DNA of 64,000 nucleotides from Methylomonas sp. LW13 (GTDB lineage: Bacteria; Pseudomonadota; Gammaproteobacteria; Methylococcales; Methylomonadaceae): positions 4,030,001 to 4,094,000 of the forward strand of contig NZ_CP033381.1 of NCBI RefSeq assembly GCF_016865255.1, given 5' to 3'. Shown here piece by piece: positions 8,179 through 17,652 of this stretch. Position 1 is the stretch's first letter, and every line of letters starts with the position of its first letter. A program made the position numbers and the translations under genes. The notes below the pieces were generated by a model, which searched no databases, was not told the DNA's origin, and saw nothing but the letters and a program-made list of their open reading frames with translations.

Positions 8179-9057
8179 TTATCTTAAATCTTGTTTAACA
8201 AAAAACCTAAACATCCGCCAAACCGAACCAAACCCCATTAATGCCAATAAGCTGTATACAAAATTCTTTATCGTCAAGTATTTTAAAATATATTGAAGTC
8301 GCCCAGTATCAACCTCTTCTTTTCTGGCGAAATTACGTTGAGAGAAGTCAAGTATAACCTTAGAATTTCTGCCAGAATCTTGATTTATCCTATCACCAGC
8401 ACCCTCAGGTTTAGGAGTTATTCCAATACTGCTCTTGAAAACTATCATAGCATTCAAATTCTCATCCACCCCGATAAACTGTTGTAACTTTCCCAACAAA
8501 TTACTGCCACTTAAATCATACCCCACCATGCTCGCATATATTCTGCTGTCAAGGTCTTTAAGATCGTAATAGGTCCAAACTAATTTGCTATATATTCCTT
8601 CCCCAAGACTATCCCGTAGTTCGTCCAGGAGTTTTTTAGAGGAAAATACATCATCGGAGTAATTATAGCCACCCCTCCCCCTAACCAAATCGGCATCAGA
8701 AAAATCTGGAACAAAGAAGGAAAACTGCGCAGGTTTATTAATGTTTTCCTGCTGTCGAAATATAGGTCGTGAGATCGAAGAATCATCAACAGCCAATTCG
8801 TCTGGAGAAACCTTGGCTCTGATATTTTGCACAGCTATTTCATGACTATGAATTTTAGCAATATCTTTTTTAAGATCAACCGAACTTAGAATGTCTTTAA
8901 CGCCATCTGGAGCTGTTTGAGTCTTCTCTTTGTCGTCTTTCACGTTAACGCCATCTACGACAAGCTCAGCCTGAATACCCATCGCAACTACATTCGTAAA
9001 GAATATGCTCAATAATGCCATCAGAATAAGTGCGAATGGAAAACTTCTAAATATCAT
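8179..9057 (-). CDS. Unknown protein with signal peptide and C-terminal membrane segment
   Basis: I do not recognise a family. 292 aa with an N-terminal hydrophobic export signal (residues 1-25), a polar, probably periplasmic middle, and a C-terminal hydrophobic segment (about 266-284, FVYSLLALMGFGSVW) followed by basic residues (RMFRFFVKQDLR), which looks like a membrane anchor with a cytoplasmic tail. It is the last gene of the minus-strand group cysC, DHH, VanZ-like, 97 bp after the VanZ-like gene, and lies next to the IS cluster. Not a PEP-CTERM protein: the tail resembles one in layout (hydrophobic then basic) but there is no PEP motif. Confidence 0.65.
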   Translation of the reverse strand: MIFRSFPFALILMALLSIFFTNVVAMGIQAELVVDGVNVKDDKEKTQTAPDGVKDILSSVDLKKDIAKIHSHEIAVQNIRAKVSPDELAVDDSSISRPIFRQQENINKPAQFSFFVPDFSDADLVRGRGGYNYSDDVFSSKKLLDELRDSLGEGIYSKLVWTYYDLKDLDSRIYASMVGYDLSGSNLLGKLQQFIGVDENLNAMIVFKSSIGITPKPEGAGDRINQDSGRNSKVILDFSQRNFARKEEVDTGRLQYILKYLTIKNFVYSLLALMGFGSVWRMFRFFVKQDLR

Positions 9058-9154
9058 GCAAGACTACCCAAGCACATAAATACGTATCAATTTAAAAAAA
9101 ATAATAAAAACTAAAATAGCCATCTGAAAAACTAAAACACCACTAAGCACTTCG

Positions 9155-11536
9155 TTACATGGGCTTCGCTGAATATTTCGACGTAACCACATTACGAAAA
9201 ATCATACACAGCGGGGCTTGAGCCGTAAAAACCAATAAAACCAGTCCAAAGTGCGCCACAAAAAAACGCGCCATTAATATATCGCCTGAAACTAAATGAC
9301 TTCTATCAGCACTTAACAAAAATTGCATAGCCGAAAAAACAGCATCATACTTTAGAATAAACTGCTCCGTTCCCCAACTTAACAACTGATAGCCTAATGG
9401 AAAAGAAATTATAAATAAAAATCCGATAACAATAATGTGCCGATTATTATTAAAAACTGTTAAAAATAAAATTGACGAACCTAGCCAGCCGACCAGAAAA
9501 AAATAAATACCAATACAGATGACCGCGAAAGAATAGCCACTATTGATCATTAACTCTGTTAGATTGTCCGTCGCAGCTTCAATAACCACGACCCAATACC
9601 CAAACGGCAGTAACGATAATATCCAAAAGAAGCCTAAAACGAAAAGCCGCACCAACTGCCGAGTTGAAACCACCCAAAAAAGCGCCGCATGAGTGGCTGT
9701 CAATGCGATTAATGAATATACACCAAACAAACCTAAAAACCGAAACGCTAGCTCTAGCTCTGCGGGGATACTCAAAATTGGAGAGCCCAACACATCATGT
9801 ATACTTTCAAGGGGAACAATAACCCTTACCAACATCCACGCTATCAGAGTATGTACCGCTAAAAAACGAGCATAAAAAAAAACTTCTCCCCTACCGTTTT
9901 TCAAAATATTCATCAAAGAGAATAGCGGATATGCAAAGCACCAATAAATCAATACAGCTATGCCTAAAGCACTGATGATTCGGTATTCTTTCGAAAATAA
10001 CTCCCTCACATTGTAAGGCATAGCCTCAGAGCCACTGACAAATATCAGCACACCCAAAGTCACAAATACAGACCCCACTGCCAGCAAAAATAGGGGTATC
10101 CCACTTGTATAGCTCGTAATATTTCTTGGACGACTCACGGAAGCCGAGCCTTCAGCAAAATTAGCCTGCCCCCTTGAAATCGCAAACAAAACCTCATTTC
10201 CCAGCTTGTTTTTAGGCTCCGGCAAAGCAGGTCTATTAAGTTGCAGCAGCTTGACCACCGAATAACCGAGATACCCTCCAAAAGATTCTAAAATAACATC
10301 TGTTATATCAACATTTTTATTTGGCAAAAACAATTGTGCAAATTCAATACTCAGAGCCGTCATCACTATTACAGCCAAAATAATGATACTTGCTTGATTA
10401 CGGCTATTAAAATACTGAAAAGAATACCCTATCAAACCAAAAGGCATAAAAAATAAAATTTTATGAAAAACCTCTGTAATAGCCCTATATTCGGTACCAT
10501 AATAATATGCATAAAAAGGCACTCTAAGAAACTTATCACTCCAAGTTGAAAGTCTTATATAACCCCACTCAAAATCATAAGGGTACAAAAATACAAATCC
10601 TACAACCAATACCCATAAAAAATACGCTAAACACACATACAAAACAGTGAACCTATGATAACTTTTCAACTCACTAGCACTTCCGACCAAAGCAAGCCTA
10701 TTTGAACCTAACTTTATTAATTGCACGCCAATAAAACCGCCCACCAACGCAAGCAAAATATCCGTAACATCGGTAACCCTGCTATATACAAACAGCTGAA
10801 AAAACTCAATTATAGTTGCCGAGAAAAAAACTCTTTTTAATAGATCAACTTTACTCAAAGGTTTCAGCTTATACCATAGCCAAGGAATTGGTATCCATAA
10901 TATGACGTCAGACAAGCAGTCATATATATCTCGAAAAGCTTCTCCCTTTAACCCATAAAATGGCAGTAGAATAACGCGCCCTTCATGCCATTTATGATAA
11001 AACTCAACAGGACTTAGGGTTAAATCCAGCGGGATGACACTGTAAAAAAACATACACCCCAAATAGATTTGCAAATAGGGAACTGAATTGTTTTTATTTA
11101 TTTGCCAATTTTCAAACCAATTGGCAAATCTTCCACCAAAAACCCACCACGCAAAAACACCAATGGCGGCTCCCAAAGTTTCGGCTATTATGTCGTTTAA
11201 CGACACCGTTCTGGGAGGAAAAAATAACTGAGTAAATTCGATAGTCGAACAAAGCAAAAAACTGACTATCAATACAAAAACTGACGATACACACCTACCA
11301 ACAAATTGTTGCTTTAGGGAAAGCGTGCCCAGCCAAAGAAAGGCAAGCGGTATAAATAGCAGAATATTGGCAACCCAATCTGCTCTTGACGCAATACCTA
11401 GGGTCAAATATTCAATATTCTGAAAACGAAACCAAGCATCGCTTAACGAAATACTATTAAATTGCCATGGCACCAAACTGCCGTAAACGACAAAAATCGT
11501 ATAAACAACACAAGCAATTAATAAGCTATTTTTCAC
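9155..11536 (-). CDS. Large membrane protein with three VanZ-like repeats
   Basis: 793 aa, very hydrophobic. Three copies of a VanZ-like unit can be read, at about 53-131, 203-275 and 355-430. Each has a membrane stretch ending in EF.QLF and an acidic turn: EFTQLFFPPRTVSLNDI (100-116), EFFQLFVYSRVTDVTDI (244-260) and EFAQLFLPNKNVDITDV (398-414). A C-terminal block of roughly eight more membrane segments (about 485-780) has no match I know. VanZ itself confers low-level teicoplanin resistance by an unknown mechanism, and VanZ-like proteins are common in EPS and exosortase genomes. The start is GTG, 12 bp after the DHH gene stop, so it is co-transcribed. Tandem VanZ copies in one chain are uncommon. 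Confidence 0.8.
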   Translation of the reverse strand: MKNSLLIACVVYTIFVVYGSLVPWQFNSISLSDAWFRFQNIEYLTLGIASRADWVANILLFIPLAFLWLGTLSLKQQFVGRCVSSVFVLIVSFLLCSTIEFTQLFFPPRTVSLNDIIAETLGAAIGVFAWWVFGGRFANWFENWQINKNNSVPYLQIYLGCMFFYSVIPLDLTLSPVEFYHKWHEGRVILLPFYGLKGEAFRDIYDCLSDVILWIPIPWLWYKLKPLSKVDLLKRVFFSATIIEFFQLFVYSRVTDVTDILLALVGGFIGVQLIKLGSNRLALVGSASELKSYHRFTVLYVCLAYFLWVLVVGFVFLYPYDFEWGYIRLSTWSDKFLRVPFYAYYYGTEYRAITEVFHKILFFMPFGLIGYSFQYFNSRNQASIIILAVIVMTALSIEFAQLFLPNKNVDITDVILESFGGYLGYSVVKLLQLNRPALPEPKNKLGNEVLFAISRGQANFAEGSASVSRPRNITSYTSGIPLFLLAVGSVFVTLGVLIFVSGSEAMPYNVRELFSKEYRIISALGIAVLIYWCFAYPLFSLMNILKNGRGEVFFYARFLAVHTLIAWMLVRVIVPLESIHDVLGSPILSIPAELELAFRFLGLFGVYSLIALTATHAALFWVVSTRQLVRLFVLGFFWILSLLPFGYWVVVIEAATDNLTELMINSGYSFAVICIGIYFFLVGWLGSSILFLTVFNNNRHIIVIGFLFIISFPLGYQLLSWGTEQFILKYDAVFSAMQFLLSADRSHLVSGDILMARFFVAHFGLVLLVFTAQAPLCMIFRNVVTSKYSAKPM

Positions 11537-11548
11537 AAAAAACTTGGC

Positions 11549-12502
11549 TCATTGATATTGGCTTTGAAAAGCCGCTACAAAATTGGTCAACTGCTGGTAT
11601 GGAATATGATTAATACCTGCCGCAGCCTTACGGCCGCCACCCGAAAATAAGGCACATAACACATCGGCACCAACTTTATTATTTATCGGGGCTCTAACGC
11701 TAATTTGATAGCCTCCTCTTTGATTGTTGCTAACGATTGCATGAGCCCTATTCGGATATTGATTAGCCAGTTGATTTCCCCATACACCAGATACCCGCCT
11801 TGCCCACTTTTCATCAGGCAAAATAACTACCGAGATACTGTCGGTCTGATATTCAGCATCAACTTGCGCCGCTAGACTCATATCCTCGTTATAACCATTA
11901 AATAATTGCTGACAAATTTCCGCCTTATCCCGGATAAAGTCAAACGGCGATATAAAACCTTCCAGCTGCCTATAGAGCTCATCCGGAGCAAAATATAGAT
12001 CATCGATACTCGCACCGTAAGCGTTGTAATTGATAGCGATTCCCAGTTGCTGTAGCTTAAGCAATTCTTGGGCCGTTAAATTAAGTAACTTAGCGGCTTC
12101 TCTTGCCGAAGCATCCAAATTATCGCCAAAAGCCCCTGTCACAGCCCATTCGGCAAAGCGTTGCTTCAAATAAATATTCATCAATAAACTTGTGCAAACG
12201 TTGGCATCAGTGCTTATTAAAGAGGCCAGACCTTGGTGAACGGGAATTTCACCTGAATAATGGTGATCCATGTAAAAAACACTGACACCTTTATTAAGAA
12301 ACTCGCATAGATGTAAGCGATTCTTGTCAAGAGAGATGTCGAGCACAACTATCTGATCCCCTGCCTCGGCGGAAACTCGACTTAATAAACCAATGTCGCG
12401 CTTGACCCCGGTAATAAGTTTAGACGCCATGGGAAAAGCCAATCGCAACTGTAGCAGTGCACAAATACCATCCGCATCGCCATTAAATACGTCGATATTC
12501 AC
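11549..12502 (-). CDS. DHH-family phosphoesterase
   Basis: DHH/DHHA1 phosphoesterase. Such enzymes hydrolyse 3'-phosphoadenosine 5'-phosphate (pAp), oligoribonucleotides or cyclic dinucleotides using Mn. Seen: metal-binding NGDADGIC (7-14), VVLDISLD, MDHH (78-81) and the C-terminal DHHA1 signature GGGRKAAAGI (about residue 290). The start is GTG at 12502, overlapping the cysC end region, with GGAG upstream inside cysC. Coupling to cysC hints at pAp removal: CysC makes PAPS, and sulfotransfer from PAPS releases pAp. That role is inferred from context only; an RNA or dinucleotide substrate is equally allowed by the family. Confidence 0.8.
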   Translation of the reverse strand: MNIDVFNGDADGICALLQLRLAFPMASKLITGVKRDIGLLSRVSAEAGDQIVVLDISLDKNRLHLCEFLNKGVSVFYMDHHYSGEIPVHQGLASLISTDANVCTSLLMNIYLKQRFAEWAVTGAFGDNLDASAREAAKLLNLTAQELLKLQQLGIAINYNAYGASIDDLYFAPDELYRQLEGFISPFDFIRDKAEICQQLFNGYNEDMSLAAQVDAEYQTDSISVVILPDEKWARRVSGVWGNQLANQYPNRAHAIVSNNQRGGYQISVRAPINNKVGADVLCALFSGGGRKAAAGINHIPYQQLTNFVAAFQSQYQ

Positions 12503-12503
12503 T

Positions 12504-13127
12504 TTACATTTCTCCTTTAACAGGAGAGATAACGCCGCGCAACTCGAGCATGCTCATCACTTGGTCGACACAGGTTTCCAATTCATACAGCCCGGTATCT
12601 ACTATCATGTCGGGGTTTTCCGGCACTTCATAAGGCGAAGATATACCGGTGAATTGTTTGATATCGCCTTGTCGCGCTTTTTTATAAAGACCTTTTACAT
12701 CCCGCTGTTCGCACACAGACAACTCGCAGTTGCAGTAAATTTCAATAAAATCGCCGTGCGGTACCAAATTTCGCGCATATTGCCGTTCGGCCCGGAAGGG
12801 CGAAATAAAGGCAGTTAAGGTTATGTTACCGGCTTCCAGCATCAATTTGGCAACTTCGGCAATTCTACGAATATTCTCCTGCCGGTCTTGATGACTAAAC
12901 CCTAGGTCACCACATAAGCCCTGGCGCACATTATCGCCATCCAATACAAATGTCCGACATTTTAATTGATGCAAACGCTCTTCCACGGCGTGGGCCAATG
13001 TTGACTTACCCGCTCCGGACAAACCGGTAAACCATAGAATGGCAGATTTGTGCCCGTTTAAAATCTCTCGGCGGCTACGCGTTACCGTGGCGTGATGCCA
13101 AACAGTATTTGAGCTTTGTTTATCCAT
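12504..13127 (-). CDS. cysC: Adenylylsulfate (APS) kinase
   Basis: Phosphorylates adenosine 5'-phosphosulfate to PAPS, the sulfuryl donor. Seen: P-loop GLSGAGKST (35-43), [15 protein letters not shown], and the substrate lid [13 protein letters not shown], all of the CysC family. Length 207 aa is normal. The ATP sulfurylase genes (cysD/cysN) are not in the window. First gene of the group with the DHH phosphoesterase and the VanZ-like protein. No sulfotransferase is visible here, so it cannot be told whether PAPS serves assimilation or sulfation of a product such as the EPS. Confidence 0.93.
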   Translation of the reverse strand: MDKQSSNTVWHHATVTRSRREILNGHKSAILWFTGLSGAGKSTLAHAVEERLHQLKCRTFVLDGDNVRQGLCGDLGFSHQDRQENIRRIAEVAKLMLEAGNITLTAFISPFRAERQYARNLVPHGDFIEIYCNCELSVCEQRDVKGLYKKARQGDIKQFTGISSPYEVPENPDMIVDTGLYELETCVDQVMSMLELRGVISPVKGEM

Positions 13128-13181
13128 TTAATCTGACTCCAAAATTGTTCAACCAAGACTACTTCATCGCGGACAAAGGAT

Positions 13182-13220
13182 GCAATCCTCTTCCACAAAT
13201 CCTTAAATCTCGAGGATTGC
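13182..13220. repeat. 9-bp inverted repeat between cysC and dusB
   Basis: GCAATCCTC (13182-13190) and GAGGATTGC (13212-13220) are perfect complements 21 bp apart, between two divergent genes. It might be an operator; there is no T-run to make it a terminator. Confidence 0.35.
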
Positions 13221-13409
13221 GCAAGCTTATTCTTCATCCCCCGATTTCGCGGCAAGGATATTCACAGAAGATCTAAAAGCCAAATTAATACTCAGGACTT
13301 GCTCCCAAATCAACGCCATCAACAATTTTCAAGAACTTTCTTGCAGCCATCGTTAATCAGCGCTTTTTCAGGTATCATTTGCCGCCTTTTTCGACTAGCT
13401 TGGCTTTTC

Positions 13410-14387
13410 ATGCGAATTGGCCCTTACGAACTTCCCAACCCAGTATTACTAGCGCCTATGGCGGGCATTACAGACGCGCCGTTTCGGCAAATCTGCAGCG
13501 AATTTGGAGCGGGCCTCACGGTGTCGGAAATGGTGATTTCAAATCGCAGCTTGCAGCACCACCCGCGCACCCTGAAAAAGCTCGATTACAACGGCGACAT
13601 TAGCCTGCGCTCGGTGCAAATTTTGGGTACCGACCCTCGGCAAATGGCTGAAGCGGCCAAATTGAATCAGGACCGAGGCGCCCAGATTATCGACATTAAC
13701 ATGGGCTGCCCGGCAAAAAAAGTGTGCTCGGTGGCGGCGGGTTCAGCGCTAATGAAAAATGAGTCATTAGTGGCTAAAATTTTAGACGCGGTAATCAATG
13801 CCGTGGAAATCCCGGTAACCCTCAAGATTCGTACGGGCTGGGACTTAGCTAATAGAAACGCGCCAAGCATCGCCAAAATTGCTGAGAACTGCGGCATTCA
13901 AGCGCTCACCATCCACGGGCGCAGCCGAGCCTGTAAATTTTCCGGACATGCTGAGTACGACACCATCAAACAGGTCAAACAAAGTATCAGTATTCCGATT
14001 ATCGCAAACGGCGATATCGATAGCCCCGCTAAAGCCAGTGAGGTATTGGCATATACGGGAGCCGACGCGGTGATGATAGGGCGAGCGGCGCAAGGCAAAC
14101 CCTGGATATTTAATGACCTAGTCGCCCATCTAAGCAACACGACATATTCACCACTTAGCTTGACCGACATCAAAGCCGTTATCAACCGGCACCTGGAAAA
14201 TTTATACAGTTTTTATGGCAACGACAGTGGTGTTAGAATCGCCCGCAAGCACATCGGCTGGTATTTCGATCATCTCGGCACTCTGCCTGCCGACCAAAAG
14301 ACTGCAATTAACCAAGCCCAACACGCTGCGCGGCAACTCGCGCTCGTCAACGCCTCTTTCAATTTGCTGACACCACGAGCCGCCTAG
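13410..14387 (+). CDS. dusB: tRNA-dihydrouridine synthase B
   Basis: FMN enzyme that reduces specific uridines in the tRNA D-loop to dihydrouridine. Seen: PVLLAPMAGITDAPFR at the start of the TIM barrel, MNMGCPAKKVCSVAAGSALM carrying the catalytic Cys, GRSRACKFSG, and the FMN-phosphate region IANGDI followed by MIGRAAQGKPW. The frame is open back to 13299, but family proteins begin MRIGPYEL, so the ATG at 13410 is taken (325 aa). It stops one base before fis, the classic gammaproteobacterial dusB-fis pair. Confidence 0.95.
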   Translation: MRIGPYELPNPVLLAPMAGITDAPFRQICSEFGAGLTVSEMVISNRSLQHHPRTLKKLDYNGDISLRSVQILGTDPRQMAEAAKLNQDRGAQIIDINMGCPAKKVCSVAAGSALMKNESLVAKILDAVINAVEIPVTLKIRTGWDLANRNAPSIAKIAENCGIQALTIHGRSRACKFSGHAEYDTIKQVKQSISIPIIANGDIDSPAKASEVLAYTGADAVMIGRAAQGKPWIFNDLVAHLSNTTYSPLSLTDIKAVINRHLENLYSFYGNDSGVRIARKHIGWYFDHLGTLPADQKTAINQAQHAARQLALVNASFNLLTPRAA

Positions 14388-14651
14388 ATGGGAAAACATC
14401 TTACTCATAAAGTCACCGGCAGCGAGCAAACGCTGTCTGACCATGTCCGTCATTGCGTCGAAGACTATTTCGCCCACCTAAACGGGCACGATTCCAGCGG
14501 TTTATACCATTTGGTTTTAGCAGAAGTGGAAAGACCCCTACTGGAAACCACGCTGAAACACTGCGATTACAATCAAAGCAAAGCCGCGATTATCCTCGGC
14601 CTCAGCCGCAGCACCTTACGCAAAAAGCTTGAACATTACGGCATAGGTTAA
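14388..14651 (+). CDS. fis: DNA-binding protein Fis
   Basis: Small nucleoid-associated protein that bends DNA and activates rRNA and growth-phase genes. Seen: 87 aa, with the C-terminal helix-turn-helix ([19 protein letters not shown] and [14 protein letters not shown]) almost as in other Fis proteins. The ATG directly follows the dusB stop, so translation is coupled. The N-terminal beta-arm used for recombinase contact is shorter than in E. coli Fis (98 aa), which is usual outside enterobacteria. Confidence 0.93.
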   Translation: MGKHLTHKVTGSEQTLSDHVRHCVEDYFAHLNGHDSSGLYHLVLAEVERPLLETTLKHCDYNQSKAAIILGLSRSTLRKKLEHYGIG

Positions 14652-14688
14652 TTTCCAACCCTTCTTTTTACCCTTTCTTGAGGTTTGC

Positions 14689-16269
14689 ATGAATCCCACT
14701 TTGGGCATAAATAAAAAAGTGACCCGCGCCTTGGTCAGCGTTTCCGACAAAACCGGTATTCTGGAGTTTTGCCGAGAACTCAGCCACCTGGGCGTCGAAC
14801 TACTATCCACCGGCGGCACGGCTAAACTGCTGGCCGACAATGATATTGCCGTTACCGAAGTCTCCGACTACACCGGCTTCCCGGAAATGATGGACGGCCG
14901 CGTTAAAACCCTACATCCCAAAGTTCACGGAGGCATTCTGGGTCGACGCGGCATTGATGACACCGTGATGGCCGAGAACGGCATCAAAGCTATCGATATG
15001 GTGGTGGTCAACCTGTATCCGTTCGAACAAACCGTGGCGAAACCCGATTGCGATCTGGAAACCGCGATAGAAAATATCGATATTGGCGGCCCAAGCATGA
15101 TCCGGGGCGCAGCCAAGAACCATAATGACGTGGCTATCGTTGTCGATCCGGTCGATTACCCGAAAATTTTGGCCGAGTTACAAGCTAATGCCGGCGCCCT
15201 AAGCCACGACACCCGTTTTAAATTGGCACTAAAGAGCTTCGAGCATACTGCGCGTTACGACACGATGATTGCCGCTTATCTCAGTAAAGTCGTCGATAGC
15301 GGCGATTTTCCAGAAACCCTAAATCTACAATTCCACCGCCTGCAGAGCATGCGTTACGGTGAAAATCCCCATCAAAACGCGGCTTTTTATGGTGAAAAAA
15401 ATCCACCCGCCGGCAGCATAGCCGCTGCCAAACAGTTACAAGGCAAGGAATTGTCTTACAACAATATTGCCGACGCCGATGCGGCATTGGAATGTGTCAA
15501 AGCGTTTAACGACCAACCGGCCTGCGTGATCGTCAAACACGCCAATCCTTGCGGCGTTGCGGTAAGCGGTGACATTTTCGACGCATACAATCTGGCGTAC
15601 GCGACCGACCCGACTTCCGCTTTTGGCGGCATCATCGCTTTCAACCGCGAACTGGACGAAAAGACTGCGGCGGAAATCGCAGGACGCCAGTTCGTCGAAG
15701 TGATCATCGCACCGGCCGTATCAGCGGGTGCGCAAGCGGCGTTGGCAAAAAAGCAGAACGTCCGGGTGCTGGAAACCGGCTATTGGACAAATACCCATGA
15801 ATCAGCCTTAGATTTTAAACGCATCACAGGCGGCTTATTAGTTCAGGACAAGGATACCGGGAAGATCAGCGCTGCCGATTTGAAAGTAGTCAGCAAACGC
15901 GCACCGACCGAACAAGAATTGGCGGACTTACTGTTTGTCTGGAAAGTTGCCAAATTCGTCAAATCCAATGCGATTGTCTACGGCAAAGATGGCCAAACCA
16001 TCGGCATTGGTGCCGGACAAATGAGTCGAGTCTATTCGGCAAAAATCGCCAGCATCAAGGCAGCCGACGAAGGCTTAACCGTGCCCGGCTCGGTCATGGC
16101 CTCCGACGCCTTTTTTCCGTTCCGCGACGGCATCGACGCAGCAGCGGCGGCCGGCATAACCGCAGTTATTCATCCCGGCGGCTCGATGCGCGATGCAGAA
16201 GTGATTGCCGCCGCCGACGAACACAATATCGCAATGGTATTGACCGGCATGCGGCATTTCAGACATTAA
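14689..16269 (+). CDS. purH: Bifunctional AICAR transformylase/IMP cyclohydrolase
   Basis: Catalyses the last two steps of IMP synthesis. Seen: the N-terminal MGS-like IMP cyclohydrolase domain ([39 protein letters not shown]) and the C-terminal transformylase domain with [22 protein letters not shown] and GAGQMSRV. 526 aa is full length. It sits 37 bp after fis and 16 bp before purD. purH-purD is a common pair. Confidence 0.97.
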   Translation: MNPTLGINKKVTRALVSVSDKTGILEFCRELSHLGVELLSTGGTAKLLADNDIAVTEVSDYTGFPEMMDGRVKTLHPKVHGGILGRRGIDDTVMAENGIKAIDMVVVNLYPFEQTVAKPDCDLETAIENIDIGGPSMIRGAAKNHNDVAIVVDPVDYPKILAELQANAGALSHDTRFKLALKSFEHTARYDTMIAAYLSKVVDSGDFPETLNLQFHRLQSMRYGENPHQNAAFYGEKNPPAGSIAAAKQLQGKELSYNNIADADAALECVKAFNDQPACVIVKHANPCGVAVSGDIFDAYNLAYATDPTSAFGGIIAFNRELDEKTAAEIAGRQFVEVIIAPAVSAGAQAALAKKQNVRVLETGYWTNTHESALDFKRITGGLLVQDKDTGKISAADLKVVSKRAPTEQELADLLFVWKVAKFVKSNAIVYGKDGQTIGIGAGQMSRVYSAKIASIKAADEGLTVPGSVMASDAFFPFRDGIDAAAAAGITAVIHPGGSMRDAEVIAAADEHNIAMVLTGMRHFRH

Positions 16270-16285
16270 TACGGGACAACCTTAT

Positions 16286-17572
16286 ATGAACATTTTGATC
16301 GTAGGTAGTGGCGGCCGAGAACACGCCTTGGCCTGGAAAGTCAGGCAATCCGCAAAAGCCGGCAACGTCTACGTTGCGCCTGGTAACGCTGGCACTGCCC
16401 TGGAAAACGGCATAAACAATGTAGATATTCAGGCCGACGATATCGAAGGTTTATTGAGTTTCGCTCAAGCCCGAGACATAGAGCTCACCATTATTGGACC
16501 GGAGGTACCCTTAGTCAAAGGCATAGTCGACCGATTTTCCGCCGCAGGTTTAAAGTGCTTCGGACCGACAGCTCAAGCCGCGCAGTTGGAAGGCTCCAAA
16601 TCCTTCTGTAAGGATTTTATGATCCGCCACGGCATCCCCACAGCCGCGTACAACAGTTTTACAGAAGTTGAACCGGCAACCGCGTATATCCGAGAAAATG
16701 GCGCACCCATCGTTGTTAAAGCCGATGGTTTGGCAGCCGGTAAAGGTGTAGTCGTCGCCCAATCCGAACAAGAGGCAATTGCCGCGGTTCAAGACATGTT
16801 AGCCGGCAATACGTTTGGCACAGCCGGACACCGGGTGGTAATTGAAGAATTTTTGGATGGCGAAGAAGCCAGTTTTATCGTTATCGCCGACGGCTTGCAT
16901 GCCTTGGCCATGGCTACCTCTCAAGATCACAAGGCCCGCGACAACGGCGATCAAGGCCCCAACACCGGCGGCATGGGGGCCTATTCTCCCGCACCTGTGG
17001 TGACGCCGGAGATTCACCAACGTGTCATGAATGAGGTAATTTTGCCCACTCTGCAAGGTATGCGTGAAGACGGTAACGAATATACCGGCTTTCTCTACGC
17101 CGGCCTAATGATAGGCAAGAACGGTAGTATCAAAGTGTTGGAATACAACTGCCGCTTTGGCGATCCGGAAACCCAACCGATCATGATGCGTTTAAAAAGC
17201 GATTTGGTTGAACTTTGTCTGGCGGCCATAGATAAACAACTTGATCATACGACTACGGAGTGGGACGAACGCCCTTCATTGGGTGTCGTACTCGCAGCCG
17301 GCGGCTATCCCGACGACTATGCCAAAGGCCATCCAATCAGCGGATTACCGGGCAGCAATATTGGTGAAGATTTTAAGGTGTTTCACGCCGGCACCAAACA
17401 AGTTGCAGGCCAAGTAGTCACAGCTGGAGGCCGAGTATTATGCGCGTGCGCATTGGGCGACAGCATCGCCCAAGCCCAAGAAAAAGCCTACGAGCTATGC
17501 CGACAAATCAACTGGCAGGACGTGTATTTCCGAACAGACATCGGCTTTAAAGCGATTAAAGAAACCGCTTAA
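16286..17572 (+). CDS. purD: Phosphoribosylamine-glycine ligase
   Basis: ATP-grasp enzyme (GAR synthetase) of purine synthesis that joins phosphoribosylamine and glycine. Seen: N-terminal GSGGREHALAWK, IIGPEVPLVKGI, the ATP-grasp region with IVVKADGLAAGKGV, DHKARDNGDQGPNTGGMGAY, and NCRFGDPETQ with the metal ligands. 428 aa is normal. Last gene of the dusB-fis-purH-purD run. Confidence 0.97.
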   Translation: MNILIVGSGGREHALAWKVRQSAKAGNVYVAPGNAGTALENGINNVDIQADDIEGLLSFAQARDIELTIIGPEVPLVKGIVDRFSAAGLKCFGPTAQAAQLEGSKSFCKDFMIRHGIPTAAYNSFTEVEPATAYIRENGAPIVVKADGLAAGKGVVVAQSEQEAIAAVQDMLAGNTFGTAGHRVVIEEFLDGEEASFIVIADGLHALAMATSQDHKARDNGDQGPNTGGMGAYSPAPVVTPEIHQRVMNEVILPTLQGMREDGNEYTGFLYAGLMIGKNGSIKVLEYNCRFGDPETQPIMMRLKSDLVELCLAAIDKQLDHTTTEWDERPSLGVVLAAGGYPDDYAKGHPISGLPGSNIGEDFKVFHAGTKQVAGQVVTAGGRVLCACALGDSIAQAQEKAYELCRQINWQDVYFRTDIGFKAIKETA

Positions 17573-17608
17573 CAAGTAAGTTTGAGAGATTTCAGAATAA
17601 GCGAGGAC

Positions 17609-17640
17609 GATGTAATCCGGCCCGTAGACCGAATTACATC
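17609..17640. terminator. Weak hairpin between convergent purD and the RlpA-like gene
   Basis: GATGTAATCCGG and CCGAATTACATC can fold into an imperfect stem. There is no T-run on either side, so a terminator role is uncertain, but it is placed between two converging genes. Confidence 0.35.
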
Positions 17641-17652
17641 ACTACAGGCAAC

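Noticed and set aside
9155..11536. Could the large membrane protein be an exosortase?
   Set aside because: No Cys..Arg..His exosortase pattern; the VanZ repeats explain the N-terminal half.
12393..12818. Open frame of 141 codons on the plus strand
   Set aside because: It is the antisense shadow of the DHH and cysC genes, which have clear motifs.
13182..13220. Inverted repeat as a terminator or sigma-54 site
   Set aside because: No T-run, and the nearby TGGAAGAGGATTGC has 9 instead of 10 bases between GG and GC.
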